In this document: one piece after another, positions 1-7,113 of the stretch | How positions within the stretch are numbered: the first letter of the stretch is position 1 | Layout of the letters: every line of letters starts with the position of its first letter | Source: an uncultured Myxococcales bacterium | GTDB taxonomy: Bacteria; Myxococcota_A; UBA9042; DTJE01 | Direction of reading: 5' to 3' | Assembly (NCBI GenBank): GCA_937975765.1 | Contig: CALJUR010000076.1 | Coordinates: 1 to 24,634, forward strand | Length of the DNA stretch: 24,634 bases | Made by a program: the position numbers and the translations under genes | Notes under the pieces: model-generated | Seen by the model: only the letters and a program-made list of their open reading frames with translations | The model's database searches: none | Told to the model about the DNA's origin: nothing

Positions 1-45
1 GATCGTATTCGGTGACTGGAGTTCAGACGTGTGCTCTTCCGATCT
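1..45. other. Illumina adapter and index read into the contig end (artefact)
   Basis: Bases 12-45 match the Illumina TruSeq read-2 adapter (GTGACTGGAGTTCAGACG onward, ending CTCTTCCGATCT). The 8 bases before it (4-11, CGTATTCG) sit where the i7 index lies in a library molecule, and bases 1-3 (GAT) match the end of the flow-cell arm. This is untrimmed library sequence. Real genome begins at or just after base 46. Confidence 0.97.
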
Positions 46-46
46 G

Positions 47-88
47 CACGGCTCCCACGGGTCGCACGGGTCCCACGGGTCCTGGTAG
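47..88 (+). CDS. 3' end of a truncated gene with an (HGS)4-W tail
   Basis: Directly after the adapter, one forward frame reads HGSHGSHGSHGSW and then TAG at 86-88. The DNA is a 9-bp tandem repeat (units at 45-53, 54-62, 63-71, 72-80). Within this frame the differences between units are synonymous (GGC/GGG and TCC/TCG), which favours coding sequence over a plain satellite repeat. It would be the C-terminal tail of a protein cut off by the contig end. A His-Gly-Ser repeat could bind metal, but that is speculation. The region 89-280 that follows shows no gene; it holds a GC-rich inverted repeat (CCGCCG / CGGCGG, around 107-155) that could end this transcript. Confidence 0.4.
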   Translation, partial: HGSHGSHGSHGSW

Positions 89-280
89 ACGATCGGACCG
101 CGTCCCGCCGTCCGGCATAGCGGGCGTCCGGCGGTGAAGAGACGCGGCGGATCGATCCTCCGGGTTCCGCGGCCGAAGGCTCCCCTCCCGTCCACGTCAC
201 CGGGCATCGTCCCGGGGAAGCGAAATCCGTAACACGATTGCCAAGGCGGAAGCCGTTGCGCGGGCTTGCGGGCGCGCGCC

Positions 281-309
281 TTTACACCGGTGTTCCGCCT
301 TGGTAGGTT
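281..309 (+). promoter_or_regulatory. Predicted promoter of the ccm cluster
   Basis: TTTACA (281-286), a 17-base spacer, and TAGGTT (304-309) resemble a sigma-70 promoter with a good -35 and a weak -10. It lies about 28 bases before the GTG of ccmE and downstream of the alternative ATG at 266, so it also argues for the later start. Prediction by eye only. Confidence 0.35.
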
Positions 310-337
310 TTCCGGGCTGCCGATTCCGGGGGGTAAC

Positions 338-805
338 GTGGCCGTTCGGAAGGTCGTTCCGGTCCTGGTCGCCGTCGTCGTGCTGGTGGGCGGGTTCGCC
401 ATCGTCGGTTCGTCGATGAAGAGCGGCGTGTTCAACCTGACGCTGGAAGAGGCCCTGGCCGCGTCCGGGACCCTGGGCGACCGGGAGTTCAAGGTCGGCG
501 GCAACGTGATGCAGGGGTCGGTCTCCAAGGGGGCCAACTCCTTCGAGACCGCGTTCGCGATCACCGATGCGGGGGGGCGCCAGTTGGACTGCCTGTACCA
601 GGGAGCGCTTCCGGATCCGTTCGCGGAAGGGCGCGAGGTGATCCTCCAGGGCCACCTGGAGTCCGATCGCCGGATGCGGGTGTCCAAGATCACCGTGAAG
701 TGCCCGTCGAAGTACCAGGAGGCCGGGGTCTCGGAAGAGCAGGCCGACCAGTACTACAGGAACAAGTACCAGAACGGTCACCGGGAGGACACCGGCGGGC
801 GGTAG
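338..805 (+). CDS. ccmE: Cytochrome c maturation haem chaperone CcmE, Cys variant
   Basis: CcmE is a periplasmic, membrane-anchored chaperone that binds haem covalently and passes it to CcmF for attachment to apocytochrome c. The GTG start at 338 gives 155 aa, the usual family length, with an N-terminal anchor at about residues 6-24 followed by an OB-fold-like beta domain (about 35-122). The haem-attachment motif HxxxY of classical CcmE reads C-P-S-K-Y here (Cys122, Tyr126). The CxxxY form is known from archaea and some deltaproteobacteria, where it accompanies loss of CcmH. An ATG at 266 would add 24 residues ahead of the anchor and lies upstream of the likely promoter, so it was not used. 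It is the first gene of the cluster. Family assignment is firm; the Cys variant is directly visible. Confidence 0.9.
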   Translation: MAVRKVVPVLVAVVVLVGGFAIVGSSMKSGVFNLTLEEALAASGTLGDREFKVGGNVMQGSVSKGANSFETAFAITDAGGRQLDCLYQGALPDPFAEGREVILQGHLESDRRMRVSKITVKCPSKYQEAGVSEEQADQYYRNKYQNGHREDTGGR

Positions 806-835
806 GCCCGGCGCGCGGCCGTTCCCATCCGGGCG

Positions 836-946
836 CGGAGACGGAGTCGACCCGGGCCGATCCTGCGGCTGCCCGGGCACGGAGGCGGAGGCGACGGGAT
901 CGCGGAGCGATCTCTCGCCGGAGACGGAGTCGACCCGGGCCGATCC
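836..946. repeat. 28-bp direct repeat pair and small hairpin between ccmE and ccmF
   Basis: A 28-bp sequence beginning CGGAGACGGAGTCGACCCGG occurs exactly at 836-863 and again at 919-946, 83 bp apart. Between the copies lies an inverted repeat GATCGC-GGA-GCGATC (898-912). The gap 806-959 otherwise shows no gene. Role unknown; it may belong to a dispersed intergenic repeat family of this genome. Confidence 0.8.
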
Positions 947-959
947 AATAGAGGCGTGG

Positions 960-3593
960 ATGAGCAGTTCGGTGCTGGGCCAGGTCCTGGTGTTCGCCGC
1001 CCTGGCGACGAACGCCGTGGTGGCCATGATGGCCGTTGCGGGCGCGGTGCGGAACCTGCCGAGGTCGGTTCGCGCCGCCGGGCAGGGCATGCAGGCGCTG
1101 GCATGGCTGTCCGCTGCGATGTCGGCGCTGCTGCTGCACGCCATCGTCTCGCACGACTTCTCGAACCAGTACGTGTCCCACTACACGGATTCCGGTCTGC
1201 CGCTGGTCTACCTGCTGACGGCGTTCTGGGGGGGCGAGAAGGGGGCGCTGGCGTTCTGGGTGCTGAGCCTGTCCGTGCTGGGGGGGGTGCTGGCATTCAC
1301 GCGCCGGGACGATCCCTCGCCCTACACGGGATGGCTGCTGGCGGTCACGGCCCTGGCGCTGCTGTTCTTCAACGTCCTGATGGCCTTCGCGTCCAGCCCC
1401 TTCGAGACCTACCTCGCCTCGGCCGGCCCGCCGGACGGGCGGGGACTGAACCCGCTGCTGCAGAACCCGCTGATGGCCGTGCACCCGCCGCCCCAGTTGC
1501 TGGGGTTCATCGCCTACACCATCCCCTACGCGTTCGCCGTCGCGGCGATGGCCACGGGGCGTGCCGACGGGAGGTGGGTGGCCGAGGCGAGGCGCTGGTC
1601 GCTGTTCGCCTGGGTGCTGCTGACCGCGGGCCTGGTCGTCGGCGAGTTGTGGTCCTACCTGGAACTGGGCTGGGGCGGGTACTGGGGCTGGGACCCGGTG
1701 GAGAACGCGGCCTTGCTGCCCTGGCTGACCGGGACCGCGATGCTGCACACCTTTTCGGTGGAGCACCGGACCGGGATGCTGCGCCGATGGAACGTGGTGC
1801 TGGCCAGCCTGACCTTCCTCCTGACGATCTTCGCGACCTTCCTGACCCGCAGCCAGTTGATCCAGTCGCTGCACTCGTTCGCCGGCTCCGCGCTGACGCC
1901 CTTCTTCCTCTGGTACCAACTGTTGCTGGTCGTCGTATCCGCCGGTCTGATCGCGTGGCGCTGGAAGGCGCTGGCGCCGGCGGGCCGCCTGGATTCCTAC
2001 CTTTCCCGCGAGTCCCTGGTGGTCGCGACCGCGCTGCTGTTCCTGATGGCGGTCTTCCTCGTGACCTGGGGCACGCTGCTGCCCAAGATCTCGGAGTCGC
2101 CCACGATGCTGGCCGTGATCGACCGGGGACTGGCGACGCTGGCCGCGTTGACGGGGGGCGAGCACGTGCCGCTGACCCAGGCCATCAACGTGGGGCCGGA
2201 GTGGTTCAACAAGGCGGTCGCGCCGATCGGGATCGCGATCCTGGCGCTGACCGCGCTCGGGCCGGCCTTCCCGTTGCGGCAGGCCCCCTCGGCGGCGGCC
2301 CGGCGGACCGCGTTGCGGACGCTGGGGATCGGCGCGGTTGCGGCGATCCTGGCGGCGACGGCGCTGGTGCTGGTGCGGGGGGCCGGGATCGCGGCGACGA
2401 CCGGGATGCCGATGGGCAGGGCCAGCCTCCTGTACCTGAAGGGGCTGTCCTGGCCGGGGATCTACGCGCTGCTGGCGGTGGCGCTGGCCGTGCAGGTCCT
2501 GAGCGTCGGGGCCCTGGACTGGGTCCGCAGCGTGCGGGCGCGCCGGGCCGCGAGGGGCGAGTCTCCCTGGGCGGCCGCGGGCGTGCTGTTCCGGGAGAAT
2601 CCGCGCCGGTACGGTGGCCACCTGGTGCACGTGGGCGTGGCCCTGTCGTTCCTGGGATACGCCGGGGCGGCCGGCAAGCTGGAGAAGAAGGACGCCGTGC
2701 TGGCGCCGCTGGAGGCGACGACGCTGGGGGGGCGGGAGTTGCTGTTCCTGGGCACGGGTGACCGCTGGGAGCCGGACGCCGGGTACGCGGCGCTGGAGGC
2801 GCACTTCCTGGTGCGGTCGAAGGGCGCCCCGCTGCCCGAGGCGGCCGGGGAGGCGGTGCGGGCGGCGGCGCCGGGTGCGGTGTCGGTCGAGGCCGGCGAC
2901 GGACCGTTCGCGAAGGTGCGTTTCGCCTCCGGGGACGAGGCCCGGGGCTTCCTGCTGTCCGAGGCGTCGCGGGCGACGCTGGCGGGAGCGCTGGTGCCGA
3001 TCGGGATCGATCGGGAACGGCGCGAGATCCGGCTGATGCCGCGACGGCCCCAGATCCTGCGGGTCCTGCCCGAGTCCTTCCGGCGCCTGCTGGAGGCGGC
3101 CAGGGGCATCGCGGCCCTGGCCGGGGACGACCGCCTGACGGTGCGGGCCGGCGGCCGCGGGGACCCGGCCATCGCGATGGCAGCGGCCGACGATGCGACG
3201 TTCGATGCGGTGGCCAGCGGCTTCCGGGAGAAGGGTTCGTCGCCGCTGCTGGCGGTCCGTCCGGCGGCGGAGGACCCGGCGGCGGTCGAGGTCGTGCCGG
3301 TGGGGGCGGGACTGCTGCTGGCCCCCGAGGTCCGCTACTATCTGAAGTCCGAGAACCCGACGACCGAGGTCGAGATCCGGCCCGGGGTGCTGACGGACCT
3401 GTACCTGGCGGCGACGCCGGCCCGTGGTGCGGGCGAGGTGAACCTGACGGCGATGGACCACCCGATGATGTCGTCGCTGTGGCTGGGGGCCGTCGTGATG
3501 ATGCTGGCCGTCGCGGCGCTGCTGCTGCCGCTCCGGACGCGGCGCGAGGCCGGGGCGGAGGCAGCGGAGGCGCGTCCGGGGGGAGCGGCATGA
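960..3593 (+). CDS. ccmF: Cytochrome c haem lyase subunit CcmF (enlarged)
   Basis: CcmF is the integral membrane haem lyase that joins haem from CcmE to the CxxCH motif of apocytochromes in the periplasm. The 877-aa product has many membrane segments and the WWD haem-handling motif WGGYWGWDPVENA at about residues 242-254. The His residues expected of the family are present: VHPPPQ (about 175), LHTFSVEH (about 262), IQSLHS (about 305), and GGHLVH near residue 555. Typical CcmF is about 630-670 aa. The extra length is a soluble region between the GGHLVH helix and a last membrane helix near the C terminus (about residues 840-860). The ATG at 960 follows a GAGG and precedes a hydrophobic helix. 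The stop overlaps the next ATG by four bases (ATGA), suggesting translational coupling. Confidence 0.93.
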   Translation: MSSSVLGQVLVFAALATNAVVAMMAVAGAVRNLPRSVRAAGQGMQALAWLSAAMSALLLHAIVSHDFSNQYVSHYTDSGLPLVYLLTAFWGGEKGALAFWVLSLSVLGGVLAFTRRDDPSPYTGWLLAVTALALLFFNVLMAFASSPFETYLASAGPPDGRGLNPLLQNPLMAVHPPPQLLGFIAYTIPYAFAVAAMATGRADGRWVAEARRWSLFAWVLLTAGLVVGELWSYLELGWGGYWGWDPVENAALLPWLTGTAMLHTFSVEHRTGMLRRWNVVLASLTFLLTIFATFLTRSQLIQSLHSFAGSALTPFFLWYQLLLVVVSAGLIAWRWKALAPAGRLDSYLSRESLVVATALLFLMAVFLVTWGTLLPKISESPTMLAVIDRGLATLAALTGGEHVPLTQAINVGPEWFNKAVAPIGIAILALTALGPAFPLRQAPSAAARRTALRTLGIGAVAAILAATALVLVRGAGIAATTGMPMGRASLLYLKGLSWPGIYALLAVALAVQVLSVGALDWVRSVRARRAARGESPWAAAGVLFRENPRRYGGHLVHVGVALSFLGYAGAAGKLEKKDAVLAPLEATTLGGRELLFLGTGDRWEPDAGYAALEAHFLVRSKGAPLPEAAGEAVRAAAPGAVSVEAGDGPFAKVRFASGDEARGFLLSEASRATLAGALVPIGIDRERREIRLMPRRPQILRVLPESFRRLLEAARGIAALAGDDRLTVRAGGRGDPAIAMAAADDATFDAVASGFREKGSSPLLAVRPAAEDPAAVEVVPVGAGLLLAPEVRYYLKSENPTTEVEIRPGVLTDLYLAATPARGAGEVNLTAMDHPMMSSLWLGAVVMMLAVAALLLPLRTRREAGAEAAEARPGGAA

Positions 3594-3715
3594 GCGCGGT
3601 CGACACGTTCTTCGCGGTGCTGGCGGCCGGGGCCGCGCTGATGGCCCTGCGGGCGTTCGTCCGGATGCTGGGGGCTGCGTGGGGCCTCGACCGGGGCGAC
3701 GGGGAGGGACGATGA
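3590..3715 (+). CDS. 41-aa single-helix membrane peptide in the ccm operon
   Basis: A short frame starts in the ATGA overlap with ccmF and ends in another ATGA overlap with the next gene, so it sits exactly in register with the operon. The product is 41 aa, with one predicted membrane helix (about residues 5-24, FFAVLAAGAALMALRAFV) and a short charged tail (DRGDGEGR). Size and topology resemble CcmD, the small protein that helps release holo-CcmE from CcmABC, but no motif proves it, and a better CcmD-like candidate lies after ccmC. The twin overlaps are the main evidence that it is translated. Confidence 0.6.
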   Translation: MSAVDTFFAVLAAGAALMALRAFVRMLGAAWGLDRGDGEGR

Positions 3716-4407
3716 CCGCCGGATGCGACCGTGTCCTTCCCGTGCTGGCCGCGACCCTCGCGATCGCCGGGCCGGCGCTGCCGGCGTCCGCCGCGCCGCC
3801 CGAGAGGCCGATGGCCACGCTGTGGGTCGAGATCGGCGGGGACGAGGGGAGGCTGACCGTGGCGCAGTCCCTCGTGCTGCTCGGCGGCGGACCCGGGTCG
3901 TGGACGGTCCCGCTGCTGCTGCCGGAGACCGGGCCGCAGCCGCCTCGGCAGCAGCGGGTCGGCGAGGCCCCGGGTCTCGAGGTCCGCCCCCGGGGAGGGG
4001 CGTCGGTCGAGGTGCGGGACGGGAACGTGGTCGTCTCGGGCACGCCGGGGACGTCCGGGGAGTTCGGGGCCGAGGTGTTCTACCCGGTGCGGGTCGAGGA
4101 CTCCCGCACGGTGCTGGCCGCGGTGCCGGGCCTGACCCTGGCCCAGGTGCAGGTGATCCACCGCGGCGGGCCGCACGCCCTGCACGTGCGCCCGATGGAG
4201 GCGTTCGGGTACCGCGAGGAGTCCGAGGGCGACGGCACCTGGCGCTACCAGGATCTGTCCGTCCCGGTGCCGGCCGGCAGGCCGCTGCGGATCGCCGTCG
4301 GGCGGCTTCCCGTCGATTCCGGGCCCTACCAGGCTGCCGGGCTGGGGGTGCTGGCGGTCGTGGCCGCGTTGTCGGTGCTGGGGATGGCTCGGAGGAGGGC
4401 GCGATGA
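3712..4407 (+). CDS. Unrecognised exported, C-terminally anchored protein in the ccm operon
   Basis: I do not recognise this 231-aa protein. It has an N-terminal signal peptide (hydrophobic about residues 9-27, with a likely cut after ASA), a periplasmic region of about 170 residues rich in alternating hydrophobic residues, Gly, Pro and Val (consistent with one or two beta-sandwich domains), and a C-terminal membrane helix (about 209-225) followed by RRRAR. This predicts a type I membrane protein facing the periplasm. It has only one Cys, near the N terminus, so it is not the thiol protein CcmH or CcmG even though it occupies an operon position where such proteins might be expected. The start overlaps the preceding stop (ATGA) and its stop overlaps the ATG of ccmA, so it is tightly coupled to the maturation genes. 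Confidence 0.75.
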   Translation: MTAGCDRVLPVLAATLAIAGPALPASAAPPERPMATLWVEIGGDEGRLTVAQSLVLLGGGPGSWTVPLLLPETGPQPPRQQRVGEAPGLEVRPRGGASVEVRDGNVVVSGTPGTSGEFGAEVFYPVRVEDSRTVLAAVPGLTLAQVQVIHRGGPHALHVRPMEAFGYREESEGDGTWRYQDLSVPVPAGRPLRIAVGRLPVDSGPYQAAGLGVLAVVAALSVLGMARRRAR

Positions 4408-5117
4408 ACGACGCCCCGCTGCGGCTGGACTGCGAGGGCGTGGCCCGCGTGTACGGACGCCGCCACGTGCTGCGGGACGTGTCGTTCACGGCCGGGGCCG
4501 GCGAGGTCGTGGCCGTCGTGGGGCGCAACGGCGCCGGCAAGAGCACGCTGCTGTCGATCCTGGCGGGGCGACGGCAGGCCGACCGCGGCCGCGTCGTCGT
4601 CACCGAGGGCGACCGGCCGGCGGGCGCGGCGAAGGCCCGGTCCTGGCTGGGCTTCCTGCCGCACGACCTCCTGGTCTACCCCGACCTGTCGGCACGCGAG
4701 AACCTGGTCTTCACCGGCGTGTTGCACGGCCAGGCCCGGCCGGTCGAGCGTGCCGTCGAGGTGCTGGCGGCCGTGGGGCTGACCGCGGACGCGGACCGGA
4801 CCGTCCGGACCTTCTCGCGCGGCATGCAGCAGAGGACCGCGATCGGGCGCCTGATGGCTTCCGGGGCCCGGGCCTGGCTGCTGGACGAGCCGTCGACGGG
4901 CCTGGACGAGTTCGGCCGGCGCTGGCTGCTGGGACTGCTGGCCGACCAGGGGCGCGCGGGCCGCATCGTGCTGTTCTCCACCCACCACCCGTCGGAGGTC
5001 GAGTCCGCGGCGACCCGCGTGCTGGTGCTGGACGGCGGGCGCCTGGTCGCGGACCTGCCCGGCGGGGCCGGGGGCGCGTCGGCGGCCTTCGCCCGCGTGG
5101 ACGGGGGCCGGCCATGA
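4404..5117 (+). CDS. ccmA: Haem exporter ATP-binding subunit CcmA
   Basis: CcmA is the cytoplasmic ATPase of the CcmABCD complex, which uses ATP to release haem-loaded CcmE. The 237-aa product has the ABC hallmarks in order: Walker A GRNGAGKS (residues 40-47), a signature FSRGMQQR (137-144, the family's usual variation on LSGGQ), Walker B AWLLDEPSTGLD (from about 157), and the switch His in STHHPSE. Length is normal for CcmA (about 200-240). Its start overlaps the stop of the unknown exported protein and its stop overlaps the start of ccmB, both by ATGA. Assignment as CcmA instead of another ABC ATPase rests on its place between ccmF and ccmB. Confidence 0.93.
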   Translation: MNDAPLRLDCEGVARVYGRRHVLRDVSFTAGAGEVVAVVGRNGAGKSTLLSILAGRRQADRGRVVVTEGDRPAGAAKARSWLGFLPHDLLVYPDLSARENLVFTGVLHGQARPVERAVEVLAAVGLTADADRTVRTFSRGMQQRTAIGRLMASGARAWLLDEPSTGLDEFGRRWLLGLLADQGRAGRIVLFSTHHPSEVESAATRVLVLDGGRLVADLPGGAGGASAAFARVDGGRP

Positions 5118-5791
5118 AGGACGAGATCCGCCGGTACCTCGCCATCGTCGGCAAGGATCTTCGCGTCGAGTTCCGGACCCGCGAGATCCTGTACACCACC
5201 ACGCTGTTCGCGCTGCTGCTGGTCGTCATCTTCGCCTTCGCCTTCCTGTCCGACCAGTCGAAGTCGCGCATCTACGGTCCCGGCATCGTGTGGGTCACCG
5301 TGCTGTTCGCGACCACCGTGGGCCAGAACCGCCTGTTCGATCGCGAGCGGGAGAACGACTGCCTGTGGTCGCTGCTGCTGTCGCCCGCCGCGCCCTCGAC
5401 CGTGTTCCTGGCCAAGGCGACCGCGCAGGTGGCCTTCGCGCTGCTGATGCAGGTGCCGACGATCGTGCTGATCCTGGTGTTCTTCGACCTGCAGATCACC
5501 GACCCGCTGTCGTTCGTCGCGTCGCTGGCGCTGGGCAACGTCGCGCTGGGCCTGATCGGGACGCTGTTCGCGGCGATGCTGATGAACGCGCGGATGAAGG
5601 AGGTCCTGCTGCCGCTGGTCACCTACCCGGTGTTCGTGCCGGTGGTGATCGCCGGGGTCAAGGTGACGGCGGTGGCGGTCGGCGCGCCCGTCGTCGAGGA
5701 CGTCGACACGTGGCTCAGGTTCCTGGCGGGCTTTGATATGATCTTCGGCGTCGTGACGGTGGCGCTGTTCGGTCGCATGGTCCGGGCCTGA
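5114..5791 (+). CDS. ccmB: Haem exporter membrane subunit CcmB
   Basis: CcmB is the permease-like partner of CcmA in the inner membrane. The 225-aa product has an amphipathic cytoplasmic start (KDLRVEFRTRE), typical of the family, then six predicted membrane helices. The family-like segment LFDRERENDCLWSLLLSP lies after the second helix at about residues 74-91. Length matches CcmB (about 220 aa). The ATG lies in a 4-base overlap with ccmA, as expected for subunits made in fixed ratio. Confidence 0.93.
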   Translation: MKDEIRRYLAIVGKDLRVEFRTREILYTTTLFALLLVVIFAFAFLSDQSKSRIYGPGIVWVTVLFATTVGQNRLFDRERENDCLWSLLLSPAAPSTVFLAKATAQVAFALLMQVPTIVLILVFFDLQITDPLSFVASLALGNVALGLIGTLFAAMLMNARMKEVLLPLVTYPVFVPVVIAGVKVTAVAVGAPVVEDVDTWLRFLAGFDMIFGVVTVALFGRMVRA

Positions 5792-5821
5792 CGGGCCGGG
5801 CCTGCAACGGGGGCGACGTTG

Positions 5822-6538
5822 ATGGCGAAGGGCGGGTCCGGGGCGGTCGGGATCGGGTACGGGCTGACGGTGGCCGCGGCCGGGATGCTGGCGACGGCGA
5901 TCTACGCGGTGTTCCTGGTCGCACCGGTCGAGGCGACGCTGGGCATCTCGCAGAAGATCTTCTACTTCCACGTAGGCTCCGCCATCAACATGCTGCTGTC
6001 GTTCGCGGTGTGCGCGATGGCCGGCCTGGCGTACCTGACGGTGGGCGGCGCCAGGCCGCACTGGGCCGGGATCGCCGATGCCGTGGGCGTGGCGACCGCC
6101 GAGGTCGGAGTGACGCTGGGCGCGATCGTGCTGGTCACCGGCCCGCTGTGGGCGCGCAAGGCGTGGGGGACGTGGTGGACCTGGGAGCCGCGGCTGACGC
6201 TGTCGCTGATGGTCTTCCTGCTGTTCCTGGCGTACCTGGCGCTGCGGGCCTTCGCGGGCAGCGACCGCTTCGGCCGGGGCGTGGCCGCCGGCCTGTCGAT
6301 CCTGGGCATTCCGGCGGTGTACTTCATCCACTTCGCGGTGGAGCGGTGGGGCGGCGCGCACCCGCAGGTGGTCTACAAGGGCGGCCTGAGCCAGCCCGGC
6401 ATGCGGCTGGCCTTCGGGCTGAGCGTGGCGGCGATGTTCCTGTTCGCGGCTGCGCTGGCCTGGCTGCGCATCCTGACCGAGCGCGAGCGCCGGCAACTGG
6501 ACGCCCTGTACCTGGAAGTCGATCGCCGGTCCGAGTGA
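5822..6538 (+). CDS. ccmC: Haem exporter protein CcmC
   Basis: CcmC presents haem to CcmE at the periplasmic face of the membrane. The 238-aa product has six hydrophobic segments, the WWD-type motif WGTWWTWEPRLT (about residues 115-126), and two conserved His that ligate haem in the family: FYFHVG (His50) and YFIHFA (His170). The ATG at 5822 is chosen over the TTG immediately before it. A G-rich stretch about 7-14 bases upstream can serve as ribosome binding site. The 30-base gap after ccmB is the first non-overlapping junction since ccmF. Confidence 0.94.
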   Translation: MAKGGSGAVGIGYGLTVAAAGMLATAIYAVFLVAPVEATLGISQKIFYFHVGSAINMLLSFAVCAMAGLAYLTVGGARPHWAGIADAVGVATAEVGVTLGAIVLVTGPLWARKAWGTWWTWEPRLTLSLMVFLLFLAYLALRAFAGSDRFGRGVAAGLSILGIPAVYFIHFAVERWGGAHPQVVYKGGLSQPGMRLAFGLSVAAMFLFAAALAWLRILTERERRQLDALYLEVDRRSE

Positions 6539-6585
6539 CGGGCCGGTCCATGGCCGGCACGTGCCGGTCCGGACGGGGAGGAGAC

Positions 6586-6972
6586 ATGCAGCGGGACAGT
6601 CGGGCCGGTTCCGGCGGGTGGGTGCACTGGGCGACGCGGCTGGCGACGGTCGCGGTGCTGGTCGTGTCCGCGGCGGCGCTGGCCCAGGGGGCGCCCGAGG
6701 GCGGCACAACGGGCGGTTCCCCGGCGGCGGGCAAGGCCTGGGACGGCAGCTACCAGGTCGGCATCGAGGAGGGCCAGGCCCGGGACGAGGTCTCCGGCGA
6801 GACGATGCTGGTGGCGGCGTACGGGATCCTGTGGCTGATCCTCGTGCTGTTCGTGCTGCGGGCGCAGTCCCAGGTCGCGGCGTTGCGTCGCGAGTCGGCG
6901 GAGTTGAAGGCGATGCTGGAATCCCGGCTGCCCCAGCCCGGGCAGGCCGGAAAGGAACCCGCGCCCCGCTGA
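6586..6972 (+). CDS. CcmD-like protein with signal peptide
   Basis: The 128-aa product has an N-terminal hydrophobic export signal (about residues 17-34, ending ALAQGA), a short Gly-rich periplasmic stretch, a membrane helix (about 65-82, MLVAAYGILWLILVLFVL), and then a charged helix with heptad character (RAQSQVAALRRESAELKAML). The Y-G-I-L-W-L-I-L helix followed by a basic coiled tail is typical of CcmD-family proteins in System I clusters, which stabilise the CcmABC-CcmE complex. The classical protein is shorter and lacks the cleavable leader. ATG 6586 follows an excellent GGGGAGGAG; an in-frame ATG at 6550 has none. The following gap 6973-7113 holds GC-rich hairpins (CCCGGG/CCCGGG near 6974-6986) that could end the operon. 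Confidence 0.7.
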   Translation: MQRDSRAGSGGWVHWATRLATVAVLVVSAAALAQGAPEGGTTGGSPAAGKAWDGSYQVGIEEGQARDEVSGETMLVAAYGILWLILVLFVLRAQSQVAALRRESAELKAMLESRLPQPGQAGKEPAPR

Positions 6973-7113
6973 GCCCGGGTCCCCGGGACTCCTGCCGACC
7001 GTCGCCGCATGGGCGGCATCGCCGATCCGTGGTATAGGAACGCGCGCCGGGCTGTCCCCCGGGGACGGCGGGCACGGGATGGAAGGTTCCAGTCCGCGCG
7101 AAGGAAGGGAAGC

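Noticed and set aside
45..80. CRISPR or satellite array at the start
   Set aside because: Units are 9 bp with no spacers, and differences are silent in one frame, which suits a coding tail better.
690..4043. Very long open frame on the minus strand (over 1,100 codons) opposite ccmF
   Set aside because: It is antisense to a clear ccmF and is low-complexity in Arg, Pro, Gln and Gly. High GC removes stop codons from antisense frames. No family features.
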